A DNA stretch of 64,000 nt, from positions 133,501-197,500 of the forward strand of contig JAYKKM010000136.1 in NCBI GenBank assembly GCA_035772405.1, given 5' to 3'. Position numbers and translations under genes: made by a program. Source of the DNA: Chrysogorgia sp. JL179-B06 (lineage: Eukaryota > Cnidaria > Anthozoa > Scleralcyonacea > Chrysogorgiidae). Positions 52,697 through 64,000 of this stretch are shown here, in pieces. The notes under the pieces are model-generated. The model did no database searches and was not told where the DNA came from. It saw only the letters and a list, made by a program, of their open reading frames with translations. Positions within the stretch are counted from its first letter, which is position 1, and every line of letters begins with the position of its first letter.

Positions 52697-53627
52697 CTTC
52701 TTTCACAAGAAAGAATTGTACCAGAACGTGACAAATTGTCCGTTTTCAGAACGAGACGGAACTTCATTCTAAAAGGATGCGTCACACATGCAGTCTGTTG
52801 CTAGCACCAAATAAAATATCATCGGTTGCTAATAAAGCCTTAACTGACTATGTTTTCCCGAGAATGAAGTCAAACTCAAGTATTTGGAAGCGAAGAATGA
52901 AAAAACAATTGTATTTTATGGGCAAGCGCTGTTAGAAAAACATGGAAAAGTTAAGGCTAATATATATGCGTCCCAACACATGCGGGAATTGGCACGAATG
53001 TTGCAAGGAAATTATCCAAAATGCCATCTCTAACCATGAAAGACTTTATTACACCAGATAAGTTTCACATTCTTGTACAAGCCACCAAGAACTCCAGTAG
53101 GGATACCAAGATGATGCCGAAAAGTTCTCCTTCCAACGCGCTAAAGCTTGGATACGCCTTGACGAAAGCCGCTTATATCATGAGAGGGGGGAACCGCGAT
53201 GAAACTGACCGAAGGAATGTTGAAGATTTTCTTAAATTATATGAGCAAGAGTGAGCAGACAAGATTTCGGTGAAAGCGCTGAATTCCCTGGCCTACCGGA
53301 AGCACAAGAAAACGGAATGTCTTCACCCAAGACTTGTTGAAGTTGAGAAAATTTCAGCTAAAAAAAATTGAAGAACTTCGGCAATGTCTGGAGATTTTCC
53401 GAACGAGATATGGCGAGAGTTGGAAACAATCTGCCTATCACGAATCGTTTTCAATAAACCAAGATCTGGGGAGGCATCTAAATTACGTGTGGACAACTAC
53501 AATTCCAGGCCAGATTGGAACAGAAGCCAAAATAAGATTTTATTTCAATTTTCTACAGGAATATGAAGTGCCACTCATTATACACAAACATTCTAAATGC
53601 ACTTTTAGAGGATATTGGCTATAGGTT
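52697..53627 (+). pseudogene. Recombinase gene copy A, decayed (unit 4)
   Basis: Same lesions as in other units. Confidence 0.7.
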
Positions 53628-55664
53628 CACCAGGCGGAAAGCGTAATCTATTGGTGAATATGAGAGCCCAGCTTAAAACACGAAGCAGTCATGGTATTTT
53701 TAAAAATATTTACCATGATCTAACGTTTCGTTGCATTCCGAACAACATATTCACAGAATAAATTACAATCACAGTAAAACTAGATGTTTAAATTTACATT
53801 GAAGCGAGAACAAAATAAGCTTATAGTAAAATAATAAAGGAGAGAAAAAAGCAATTGAAAATCCTCCGTAACTTGCATTCTCTCACACCATCTTGTCACT
53901 GGACATCCTATTTCTTTCAAATCGTCTTTAATATTATCAGCTCTTGTTCTTTTGATTCTGAACTTTCAAAAAAGTTTCTTATTCCTAAACTAAGTAAACA
54001 TAAGTTCTGCGCCATTCTATACTTGTTTTAATTTTGTCAGTCACCAACCATTTAATCCTTCGTCTTTTCTCACCTTTATTATTTTACTATAAGCTCATTT
54101 TATTCTCGCTTTTTATTGGTTAAAACCTTTTGTATGTAAATTTAAACACCTAGTTTTATTGTGATAGCAATTTAGTCTGTGAATACGTTGTAGGTGTGAA
54201 GTGTGAACTTTAATCTCGTTTGACTATGAAACGAAAATATGACCATGCAGGGAATACAGCCTGAAACATATTTTACATATAAAAATTCTACAAAATAATC
54301 TGATGTCCCTAAAAGTGTAAATGAATAGAGGAGCCAAGCATAAAATACGCATCAAGTTTTACCTTGAAAAAGAATATGCAACAGTATTGTAAATCAGCAC
54401 AACACGTTTAATGTCTCCTGCTAAGAATCTTGAAATAAATCCGTGATAAAAACTCGCTAATTAACCCATCACATGGCCGTGAAGGCGTTGAAAGATTCCA
54501 AACATGTATAATAGACCATTTACACGGTACGATGATGTACAATGGCGTTGGGTGGTAATTCTCGCGCGTAACTCGCGTCAATGTCGACAATGACATTAGG
54601 TGTTCTATACAACAGACCAATTACATTACTACATCATCATCATCATGTAGGACGAGCGAGCTCGGTTGTGTGGGTATGCGGGTCTTTACGGACCTCATGG
54701 AGTAGCGTCCATGCCTTTATGCATAGCTAACACCCTACAGTCGGCAGCAGGGCTGTAGTAATCTACCAACGGCGACATACTGCGAAACTGCTTGTAGGAG
54801 TTGTGACCACTTGATTTTCGCAATTGAAAGAAATATTACTGCACGAGCGTTTTAAAAAATAAACTCTTTTCCGTTCAACAGGAGTCTTCACTGTTGTCAA
54901 TTCTTGAGTAAAACTTTAAAAAACCTTTTTCGTAATGCAATTCTTTGACAAAATGTACTTCACAACTATAACTTTTTTCTGACACTTTGTTTTCCCAAAA
55001 TTAACGTGTAAACGGGCGCGTAAAAATCACGATAGGTGTCACATACTGAGTATCGTTTGATGATTAGCTATCCTGAGAACTAAAAAATATAACTTAAGAG
55101 GAATTAGGAGACTAGGCCCATTACTATACCTCTCTCATCTTTATGCACCTTGATATAGGGTAGCTAAATATTTTTTAAGAAACCATGATAATTCTGAAGT
55201 ATGCTGGTAAATTAAAAGTTGCTTTTAAATAAAAGGTATTTTAATATGTTTGGAAATGTTTCACGTTATCTGCTCTTGTTTTAAAGAAATAACGCTTTCA
55301 TTATGCTTTTTGACGCTGCTATCTTTGATATGCTCGAAGATTCAGAGATAATGTACAAGAATGTAAAGCAGCCGTTTTCTTTTCAAACGACGTCATGTAG
55401 TCAAATTTGTCGATATGACGTCAATTTTGAAAAGAATCTCCGCTGTACATCAACACTGAGACGTCTATGATGGCAACCAAAAGCAGGAATAAAAACGTTA
55501 TTTTTGGAGAACATGAACAGTTACCGTATAACTATTGACATGTTTCTATACATTCTAGTTAAATACCATTTTATTTAAATCATCTTCATTTTTGACTTGG
55601 TTTGTCGAAAGCTCATGTCTGTTCACATTTACACCACGTTGAACTTAATATTCGACCGAGGTTG

Positions 55665-55953
55665 ATGGGGAACGACGAATCTCGAGTTTACGACAAACTA
55701 AGCACTTGTTATTACTGCGAGAAAGAATACCTGAAGGTTGGTAGACATTTTCAAACAGTCCAAAAAGATTGTTCCGAAGTCACCAAAGCTCTTCAGCGAA
55801 AAGTGCGGAGAGGATCAGGAACGATAAACGAAGATGTGGCGAGGCATCTAGATTTCGTGTGGACGTCTACAATTCCAGGCCGGATTGGAACAGAAGTCAA
55901 AACAAGGAAATCACATCTTCACTCTCACCACACGAGAAAGAGCTGTGTAAAAG
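55665..55953 (+). pseudogene. Copy B zinc-finger/box I part (unit 4)
   Basis: Same structure as unit 1; donor at 55953. Confidence 0.65.
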
Positions 55954-57139
55954 GTAATCACTGTCTAAACAACAAAAATAAGTTTTAACGAATGAATTAA
56001 GTAATTGCTAATACTATAATTTATATTGCAAAAATATTAGCTCTAAACTAAGAAAATATTCGCCTTTTTCTCCATATGTACAACGTATATTCACAGACTA
56101 AATTACAATCACAGTAAAACTAGATGTTTAAATTTACATTGAAGCGAGAACAAAATAAGCTTATAGTAAAATAATAAAGGTGAGAAAAAAGCGATTGAAA
56201 ATCCTCCGTCAACTTGCATTCTCTCACACCATTTTGTCACTGGACATCCTATTTCTTTCAAATGGTCTTTAATATTATCAGCTCAGGTTCTTTTGAATCT
56301 GAACTTCTTTTACGAAAAAGTTTCTTATTCCTAAACTTAAACCTTTCGCTAACATAAGTAATTCTGCCCCATTCTATACTTGTTTTAATTTTGTCAGTCA
56401 CCAACCATTTAATCCTTCGTCTTTTTCTCACCCTTATTATTTTACTATAAGCTTATTTTATTCTATTATTACGGACATCAGATTTTTTTGTAGAATTTTT
56501 ATATGTAAAATATGTTTTAGGCTGTAGACGTTCAGTCTATATTCCCTACATGGTCATATTTTCGTTTCATAGTCAAACGAGATTAAAGTTCACACCAGCA
56601 TCAAGTTTTTCCTTGGAAAAGAACATTTCTTCACTGAAAAATGCAATTCGCAGAGAACAGTGCAACAGTATCGTAAATCAGCACAACACGTTTAATTGAA
56701 CGTCTCCTGCTAACTTTTTTGAAATAAATGTGATGGTGTTACATGGTACGATGACGTACAATGGCGTTGGGTGTGAAAACTACCAGAATGCTTTGCTAGG
56801 CTTCTAGTGCTAATCCATTGAAAATATTGGCAAAGCATTCTGGTTGTTGTAGTCACTCAAAGGCGTTGAACGTCCTCGTGTAAATGGTTTATTGGGATTA
56901 CTTCCGTAAACTATTTGGAGTATACTTGTGGTAAATAGCTGCTACGTCACAAAATGCTATTCCGGACAAACATCTCGACCCTCTGACATCCAAAAATAAA
57001 CGTTTTCACAAATCGAGATTTCCTTTTGACTATACATAGCAAGGTCAAGAGAAGAACCCAAGCGGAAGATTAGTGGATGCGCTGCCTCGCAGTCGCTCGA
57101 CAAAAATATATCATATACTCTATATTTAATTATATTTAG

Positions 57140-57612
57140 ATTTGATCTTGTTGAGATTCTTGGCAAGAGGAACAGAAAAGTTCCTATAATATTGACACCA
57201 GAGGTCAAAAAAGCAATCCAGGTGCTGAATGACACTCGGAATCAGGCGAATGTTCATTCCAAGAATCCATACGTTTTTGCTGTGAACAACGGGTCTTCTC
57301 TTCAAAACATCAGAGGGAACGACGCACTAACGAAGGTTACAGCAGGATTGGAGTTGGAACAGCCAAAACAAATTTCATCAACAGCTCTGAGAAAATATGT
57401 AGCTACCGTTTCACAGATCGTGGACATGAATGAATCCGAACTGGGCTGGCTGGCTAGGCATTTGGGTCATGATATCCAAATACACAAAGAATTTTATCGA
57501 TTGCAAGAGAGTACAATCGAAATGGCACTTGTCGAAAATCTTTTGGTTGCTGTGGACGAAGGGAAGGCAAACAAGTTTAAAGGAAGGTCCATCCGTGACA
57601 TAAACATCAACG
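57140..57612 (+). CDS. Catalytic exon, intact (unit 4)
   Basis: All box II residues and both splice sites kept; partner C-terminal exon at 60489-60724 in unit 5. Confidence 0.8.
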
Positions 57613-60488
57613 GTAATTATAAACTTTTTATGATCTTGCGTGATTCACACATATTTCAGGGTAATTAATAACCATTACAACACGATCGAGTCGGATTTCT
57701 TTGATGTACCGAGGCATGTAGCTTACAACACTATGAATACTAATTAGATACTAATTTTCTAGAAACGAAGAGAAAACTAGGAAAATTGTTGAACAAAATA
57801 GACAAAACTTTCTTGGAAACATGCTAGATCGTGTTGTAAGTCAGATAAATCCCTCGAACGTCGGGATGTATGTCGTGAGTGCTCACGTCATCAATTTCAA
57901 CACTGAAAATAGGAGGGAAACTTTGGGGCAAATATGCTTATTTTTATTCAGTCAGTGATTTTTGCCTGTAACTATGACAAACTGAAGCAGCACACGTAAA
58001 GTAATGTGAGTGAGATGGTTGATATATAAAAAACCCTTCGCTTCGAGCGACTAAAACGAAAAGCAGAGAGCGTTTTCGGGCAAGAAACCTGACAAATTTT
58101 GTTATATATCAAAGTGCTTTAGCATACGAAGAAAATCGCAGGAAAAATAAATTATTGCCTATAGTAATTTTAAAAATCATTAATGAAAAATAGAGATGTT
58201 CGTTTATCCACTGCGATTTGTTGGAAAAGACGAACTGCCGAATTTGTCCGCGAATCACGCAATGATTGGTCGAAATCTGCCAGACGAATCGCAGTGTGTT
58301 TTAGTCTCCAAAAGTTATCGGATAATAATTTATCATTGCGCATGTAGTTTTTTGTTTATTTGCTCGGTGACCATGTAATTGCAACGCAAACGCGTGACAT
58401 ATTGCGGGTTATACGAGACTTAGATACGGAGAACGGAGGCTCTTAGCCAGATACATGATATATCTGATGATGTACAGTATGTATTGAATTCAATAGATAA
58501 TTAAAAATCCCCGGATGTATATGGATACAGCCCTGGTTTGTATAGTATACATCCATTAATTTTTACAAATCCCCGAAGCTTTAGGGATGTATATAGGATA
58601 TACATCCGTATAAAGAACAAAGAAAAACAACTAAAATTTGAACTAATAGTCATCGATGCCATCAGGCCTCGCGAGAGTTTATCTAAGTCCCTCAGGCATA
58701 CGATCTTCGTTTAATGTTCAATAGATCACTCACGTGATCGGTGGCCGCATTGGGGAAACAATACGAAATCTTTGAATAAGAACAGAGTTATTTGAATAAG
58801 AATAAAGCTAAATTCGCATGAGATAAAGATGGTACACCAATATGGCCGCCATTTTATTGTTTTGGAACACCAACATGGCCGCCGTGACGTCAGATGAAAC
58901 CATCAATACCGTGCGTTTACTTATAATAAATATATAAATAGATAACTACCTAGATCGCTACCTAGATCGCTACCTATAGATAGCTACCTATAGATAGCTA
59001 CCTATAGATAGCTACCTATAGATAGCTACCTAGATAGCTACTAAACTCATTGACAAAAACAGTAGGATCAGTGTATGAAAATCACATTTTTTAAATGAAA
59101 GCTTTTTATGTACATAAATTTATGTATTGGACTGCATTTCCCCTCTCCTCCCAATTTAATGTTGCCAGAGGCATTAAATATAAAAGGATAACGACAGTTT
59201 AATATTAACTACTTAGTGATCAAGTGAAACGTACTACTTCAAGAAATAGATATTAAGGAAACATTACTCATTACCCTTTAAACGAAGAGTAAAATCCTAT
59301 CCACTGACAAAAAGGGAAGATTTAACACCACGATTAAGGATATTTTCTTCATTTGTACGTAATAATTAAACGCATTTGATATCTTATGATTATAGGTTCT
59401 ACACATCACCAAACCCGATCGGATGAAACGTGCCAGACAAGTGGAGGTAAAAGTGGAGGTTATTTTTTAAATCTAAACATCATATACAGTACATTACAAT
59501 AGAACATAATTATTAAACATTCACTTCTCGAGAGGTTTCTATTTGACATTAGTATTATTGACAAGTGTCTATAGAATCACTATTCGCTGATAGAAACCTC
59601 TGGGGTAAAAATCACGTGATTTCGAAAGATATTTACTTTTTTTTATGAAAAATATAATACTCGCCCTTGTTTTCTATGAGCGATGGAAAACGCGGGTTGT
59701 CTAATTGCTAATTAATAAACTACGTTAAATGGCTCTTACTTCTGAAGTAATTGGTTTGTCGTTATTAAATTATTTGATATTTATCTTTGGACTCATATAG
59801 ATTCTTCAAATAAGCTAAACAATGAGCCAAATCAAACATCTCGTGAAGGTAATTTTTCCCAAGATGTAATGATTTCATATAATTCAGACATCAATGCTTA
59901 CATACCAGTTCAGTCCATGTTCATTGAGAACTTGACAGATGTTAGAAAGCGTCTGCATATGCCACCTATTATTTTGCTTGTGGATGCGGCCTATAGGTGC
60001 ATGCAGGTGTGCAACCAATCCATTTCGAAGGACAGCATTTTCGCCATGTAGGATGAAATTATAATTGAAAATAATGGAAAACTTTTGTCAAATTCATCCA
60101 ACATGGCGGCAATGACGGAAGCTGCACACAACCAACTAAGCAACGCATGAATAAAAAATTGATCCCGATGGAACGCCAGTATAAATTTCGTGTACATCAG
60201 ACAAGCAACCATTGTAAGTCACTATGGCTTTGCGAAAAAAATATAGTCCTTGAATCATTCAGGCTCACCATCATGCTTTTGCTTAACGGTTGTTTGCTCC
60301 TACCCTGAAGCAATTGTTTGCCGATAACATTCATATGAACCATATCACTAATATTACTGAAGCATTTGTTTGCCGATAAAATTCATATGAACCATATCAC
60401 TAATTCTCTGGACTCCCATAGAGCACTTGTGACCATTCTGTAACCCTTACATAAATTCAATAACGTTTGCTTCGTATATTTTATATAG

Positions 60489-60724
60489 TAAAATGTCTAA
60501 AAAGAAAGCAGGCAAGCGTACAATCATGGACTTCCTCTGAAAAAAGACAGCTACGAATATACTTTGAAAAGTATATCAACGCCAGCAAAGCACCCAGAAA
60601 GAAGGAGTGTGAAAAATTTTTGGAGGACAAAGAACATTTGTTCCCCAAAAGATCGTGGACCAACATTAAAGATTGTGTTAGGAACATGGGACTGAAAGAG
60701 AAGAAAAATAAGGAAAAAGGGTAA
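60489..60724 (+). CDS. SANT/Myb-like C-terminal exon (unit 5)
   Basis: Intact and identical to unit 2. Confidence 0.6.
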
Positions 60725-61654
60725 TGTCACGTATTCGTCCCTTCCGCAAATGCCATAATGCTTTGCGCCTTGGGGTAAAGTTTAATAGCTGACGTAAATG
60801 GAGTAGCGCAACAATAATGATTTTTACATTTTCAATTCATTTTCCGCATTAAAACAAGATATTTTATTTTCGAGATACCCTACAAAGCACAAAGCATAAT
60901 GGCAATTGCGAAAGGGGCACAAATGGACAAGAGAGCATAAAGTTCTATGATAAAGGTGAGAGGGAACGTATAGTAATGGTCTAGCTTAGACCCATCTTAA
61001 CTCCACGAAAGTTATTTTCAGATTTTTGAAGTTATTGGCCCATTACTATATCTCTCTCTCATCTTTATGAACCCTTGATATATGGGTAGCCAAACAATTT
61101 TTAAGAAACCATGATAATTCTGAAGTATGCTGGGAAAATTACAAGTTTCTTTTAAATAAAAGGTATTTAAATATGTTTGGAAATGTTGATAATTTTCAAG
61201 AAATAACGCTTTTATTATGCTTTTTGACGCTGCTATCTTTGATATGCTCAACGGTTCAGAGTTAATGTACAATAATGTAAACCAGCCGTTTTCTTTTCAA
61301 ATGACGTCATATCGTCAATTTTTGTTGATATAACGTCAATTTCGAAAATAATCTCCGCTGTACTCTCCGCTCCGTTATTTCTGGAGAACAATGTCTCTAT
61401 ACATTCTAATTAAATACCTTTTATTTAAATCATCTTCATTTTTGACTTGCTTAGTCGAAAGCTTGAACGGATGTCCGTTCGCACTTCCACCTGGTTGAAC
61501 TTAATGTACGACGCATAAGATTGATGGGGAACTTTGTCCACAACAACAAAGTCCTCGATGCAAACGTGGGTGAGATCAAAGTGACCAAACGTTGGTACCA
61601 CGGCGAATCCATTTGAGTATTACCCATATCTATATTGTAATGATCTAAGCGGAG

Positions 61655-62763
61655 TATAAAGATAAGAGCCCAGCTCAATATACGTAAGTGTATAGCCATA
61701 ATAATATGGAAACAAGTCAAGTTTTAAAAAACATTTTTACTGATGTTTCGTTGCGAACTTACAACATCTTCAGAGTAATAATTAAAGGTGTGAAAACTAT
61801 CTATATTTATAAGTCTATATTTACAAAAGAGAATAATACACGTGTCAATGTTGTGGTGCATTGTATCTGGTTTACTGAATTCTAAATTCAAACCGTCTCT
61901 CAATGAGAACATATCTTCCATACCGCTTTCTCTATTTTAATTGCGTACTGTTACTTATGTCACCTTTTGTTATATATATATATATATATATATGGTCAAA
62001 TACATATATGGAAAAATTCACTGCCCCAACCGGGAATCGAACCGTGGTCTCCCAATCAACGTTTCGGCGCACTAACCTCTGAGCTATTGAGACACGGTCA
62101 GAACAGTCAGTGATTTTTCCATATACATAGTAAATTCGCCGCTTTCCCGGACTCCAACAGGCACATCGCATCTAACCATAACGTGGAGCGTGGCCTCTCG
62201 ATCGCACTTCCCAAAGTAGCGAAGCGATACACAACTTCTTGTATACAGAGGGCTTTAAGAGTAATAATTAATGATCATTAATTATTATTCTTAAATTATC
62301 ATGAAAATCATTAATTATTACTCTTAAAGCCCTCTGTTATACAAGAAGTTGTGTATCGCTTCGCTACTTTGGGAAGTGCGCTCGAGAGGCCTCGCTCCAC
62401 GTTATGGTTAGATGCGATGTCTGCCTGTTGGAGTCCGGGGAAAGCGGCAAATTTACTATGTTTATGGAAAAATCACTGACTGTTCTGATCGTGTCTCAAT
62501 AGCTCAGAGGTTAGAGCGCCGAAACGTTGATTCGGAGACCAGGGTTCGATTCCCCGTTGGGGCAGTCAATTTTTCCATAATATGTATTTGACCATATTAA
62601 ATTCTCTCTCATCATTATATATATATATATATATATATATAGACAGTTTTCGCAGCCCCTAAGTAGGAAACGAAACGTCAGTAAAATGTTTTAAAACTTG
62701 ACTTGTTTCCTTATTATTATGGCAATACATTTACGTATATTGAGCTGGGCTCTTATCTTTATA
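61655..62763. mobile_element. Fold-back element with tRNA-like arms (unit 5)
   Basis: Inner palindrome 61994-62593; minus-strand tRNA-like at 62023-62093. Confidence 0.75.
62493..62563 (+). tRNA. tRNA-like sequence, right arm (unit 5)
   Basis: Identical to unit 1 right arm. Confidence 0.5.
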
Positions 62764-62929
62764 TACTTAGCCTGTGTTGCAGACGGTTGTTTGGGGGGAG
62801 GGGATGTATTCGGGGAGAGTTATATTCGGGACGCGGTATTCGGGACGCGGAATACATTACACTACGCATGCTGCTTTATACACCGATTACGCTTTCCGCC
62901 CGCAAAATCTATAGCTAAGATTGTAATGT

Positions 62930-63860
62930 CTTCTTTCACAAGAAAGAATTGTACCAGAACGTGACAAATTGTCCGTTTTCAGAACGAGACGGAACTTCAT
63001 TCTAAAAGGATGCGTCACACATGCAGTCTGTTGCTAGCACCAAATAAAATATCATCGGTTGCTAATAAAGCCTTAACTGACTATGTTTTCCCGAGAATGA
63101 AGTCAAACTCAAGTATTTGGAAGCGAAGAATGAAAAAACAATTGTATTTTATGGGCAAGCGCTGTTAGAAAAACATGGAAAAGTTAAGGCTAATATATAT
63201 GCGTCCCAACACATGCGGGAATTGGCACGAATGTTGCAAGGAAATTATCCAAAATGCCATCTCTAACCATGAAAGACTTTATTACACCAGATAAGTTTCA
63301 CATTCTTGTACAAGCCACCAAGAACTCCAGTAGGGATACCAAGATGATGCCGAAAAGTTCTCCTTCCAACGCGCTAAAGCTTGGATACGCCTTGACGAAA
63401 GCCGCTTATATCATGAGAGGGGGGAACCGCGATGAAACTGACCGAAGGAATGTTGAAGATTTTCTTAAATTATATGAGCAAGAGTGAGCAGACAAGATTT
63501 CGGTGAAAGCGCTGAATTCCCTGGCCTACCGGAAGCACAAGAAAACGGAATGTCTTCACCCAAGACTTGTTGAAGTTGAGAAAATTTCAGCTAAAAAAAA
63601 TTGAAGAACTTCGGCAATGTCTGGAGATTTTCCGAACGAGATATGGCGAGAGTTGGAAACAATCTGCCTATCACGAATCGTTTTCAATAAACCAAGATCT
63701 GGGGAGGCATCTAAATTACGTGTGGACAACTACAATTCCAGGCCAGATTGGAACAGAAGCCAAAATAAGATTTTATTTCAATTTTCTACAGGAATATGAA
63801 GTGCCACTCATTATACACAAACATTCTAAATGCACTTTTAGAGGATATTGGCTATAGGTT
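62930..63860 (+). pseudogene. Recombinase gene copy A, decayed (unit 5)
   Basis: Same lesions as in other units. Confidence 0.7.
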
Positions 63861-64000
63861 CACCAGGCGGAAAGCGTAATCTATTGGTGAATATGAGAGC
63901 CCAGCTTAAAACACGAAGCAGTCATGGTATTTTTAAAAATATTTACCATGATCTAACGTTTCGTTGCATTCCGAACAACATATTCACAGAATAAATTACA

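Larger units (their letters stand above)
49565..59793. repeat. Array unit 4 (10229 bp)
   Basis: Private change: an extra A (GACAAACTG) near 57979. Longer (TA)n in the fold-back. Confidence 0.95.
18586..64000. repeat. Head-to-tail array of ~10.2-kb units
   Basis: Four whole units and one partial; periods are 10530 (with a 304-bp insertion), 10225, 10224 and 10229 bp. Units differ by only a few single bases, short indels and (TA)n length, so amplification is recent or homogenised. Phase is set at CATATAG after the Polinton; the true biological start of the unit is unknown. Every unit carries split recombinase genes, a fold-back with tRNA-like arms and MITEs. Confidence 0.95.
59794..64000. repeat. 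Array unit 5 (partial, window end)
   Basis: First 4207 bp of a further unit, ending just before the MITE-like element. Private changes: TCTCTCTC at ~61054, an extra A near 61731 and CCGGGGAAA at ~62440. Confidence 0.95.

Noticed and set aside
18586..64000. LTR retrotransposon array
   Set aside because: No reverse transcriptase, protease, primer-binding site or LTR pair is seen; only recombinase-type coding pieces.

Overview
The window is animal nuclear DNA, most likely from a marine invertebrate. I lean weakly towards a cnidarian or mollusc, because the transposon and recombinase families look like those seen there. It has two parts: a nearly complete Polinton/Maverick (a virus-like, self-synthesising DNA transposon, adintovirus-like) at 1-18585, and a head-to-tail array of ~10.2-kb, nearly identical units from 18586 to the end of the window.

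Polinton. The left terminal inverted repeat begins at or before base 1 and its mirror image lies at 18190-18453. Beyond that, a 132-bp palindrome (18454-18585) starts AG and ends CT, as Polinton termini do, and is probably the true tip. Genes diverge from an 18-bp space at 10308-10324. Leftward (minus strand) lie a fibre/lectin-like protein, a large structural protein, a 2-TM protein, a Bro-N/nuclease/zinc-finger fusion, several small membrane and coiled-coil proteins, a VLTF3-like zinc-ribbon protein, a tiny C2H2 protein and protein-primed DNA polymerase B. Rightward lie a penton-like minor capsid protein, a DDE integrase with chromodomain, a membrane protein, the double jelly-roll major capsid protein (its 5' end is frame-broken), an FtsK/HerA-type packaging ATPase and a conserved hypothetical protein. 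I see no adenain-like maturation protease. A shared AT-rich element (about AACACGTSGTATARTATA) sits directly before most start codons and often overlaps the AATAAA of the gene before it, so these genes appear to carry very compact promoters.

The right end of the Polinton (15.75-18.1 kb) looks different: a cluster of perfect NF-kB-type decamers, a TATA box, two overlapping ORFs laid out like a small-DNA-virus early region (one with a PKRKKR nuclear-localisation signal), six 66-bp repeats each carrying a 14-bp palindrome, a poly(A) signal, and a ~76-nt hairpin shaped like a pre-miRNA.

Array. Units start at 18586, 29116, 39341, 49565 and 59794 (the last cut by the window end). Each holds pieces of an intron-containing gene for a tyrosine-recombinase-fold protein: an N-terminal zinc-finger piece, the catalytic R/R/H/Y regions and a C-terminal SANT/Myb-like exon. 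One partial copy (A) is clearly frameshifted; a second (B) keeps an intact catalytic exon with a splice junction that reads through in frame. Each unit also has a fold-back element with two tRNA-like sequences in opposite orientation, MITE-like elements, a 14-bp minisatellite and a CRE/YY1-type promoter-like patch. The Polinton sits inside this array, between the catalytic exon and the C-terminal exon of one gene copy. Two linked single-base variants alternate from junction to junction, pointing to a dimeric (~20.4 kb) higher-order repeat.
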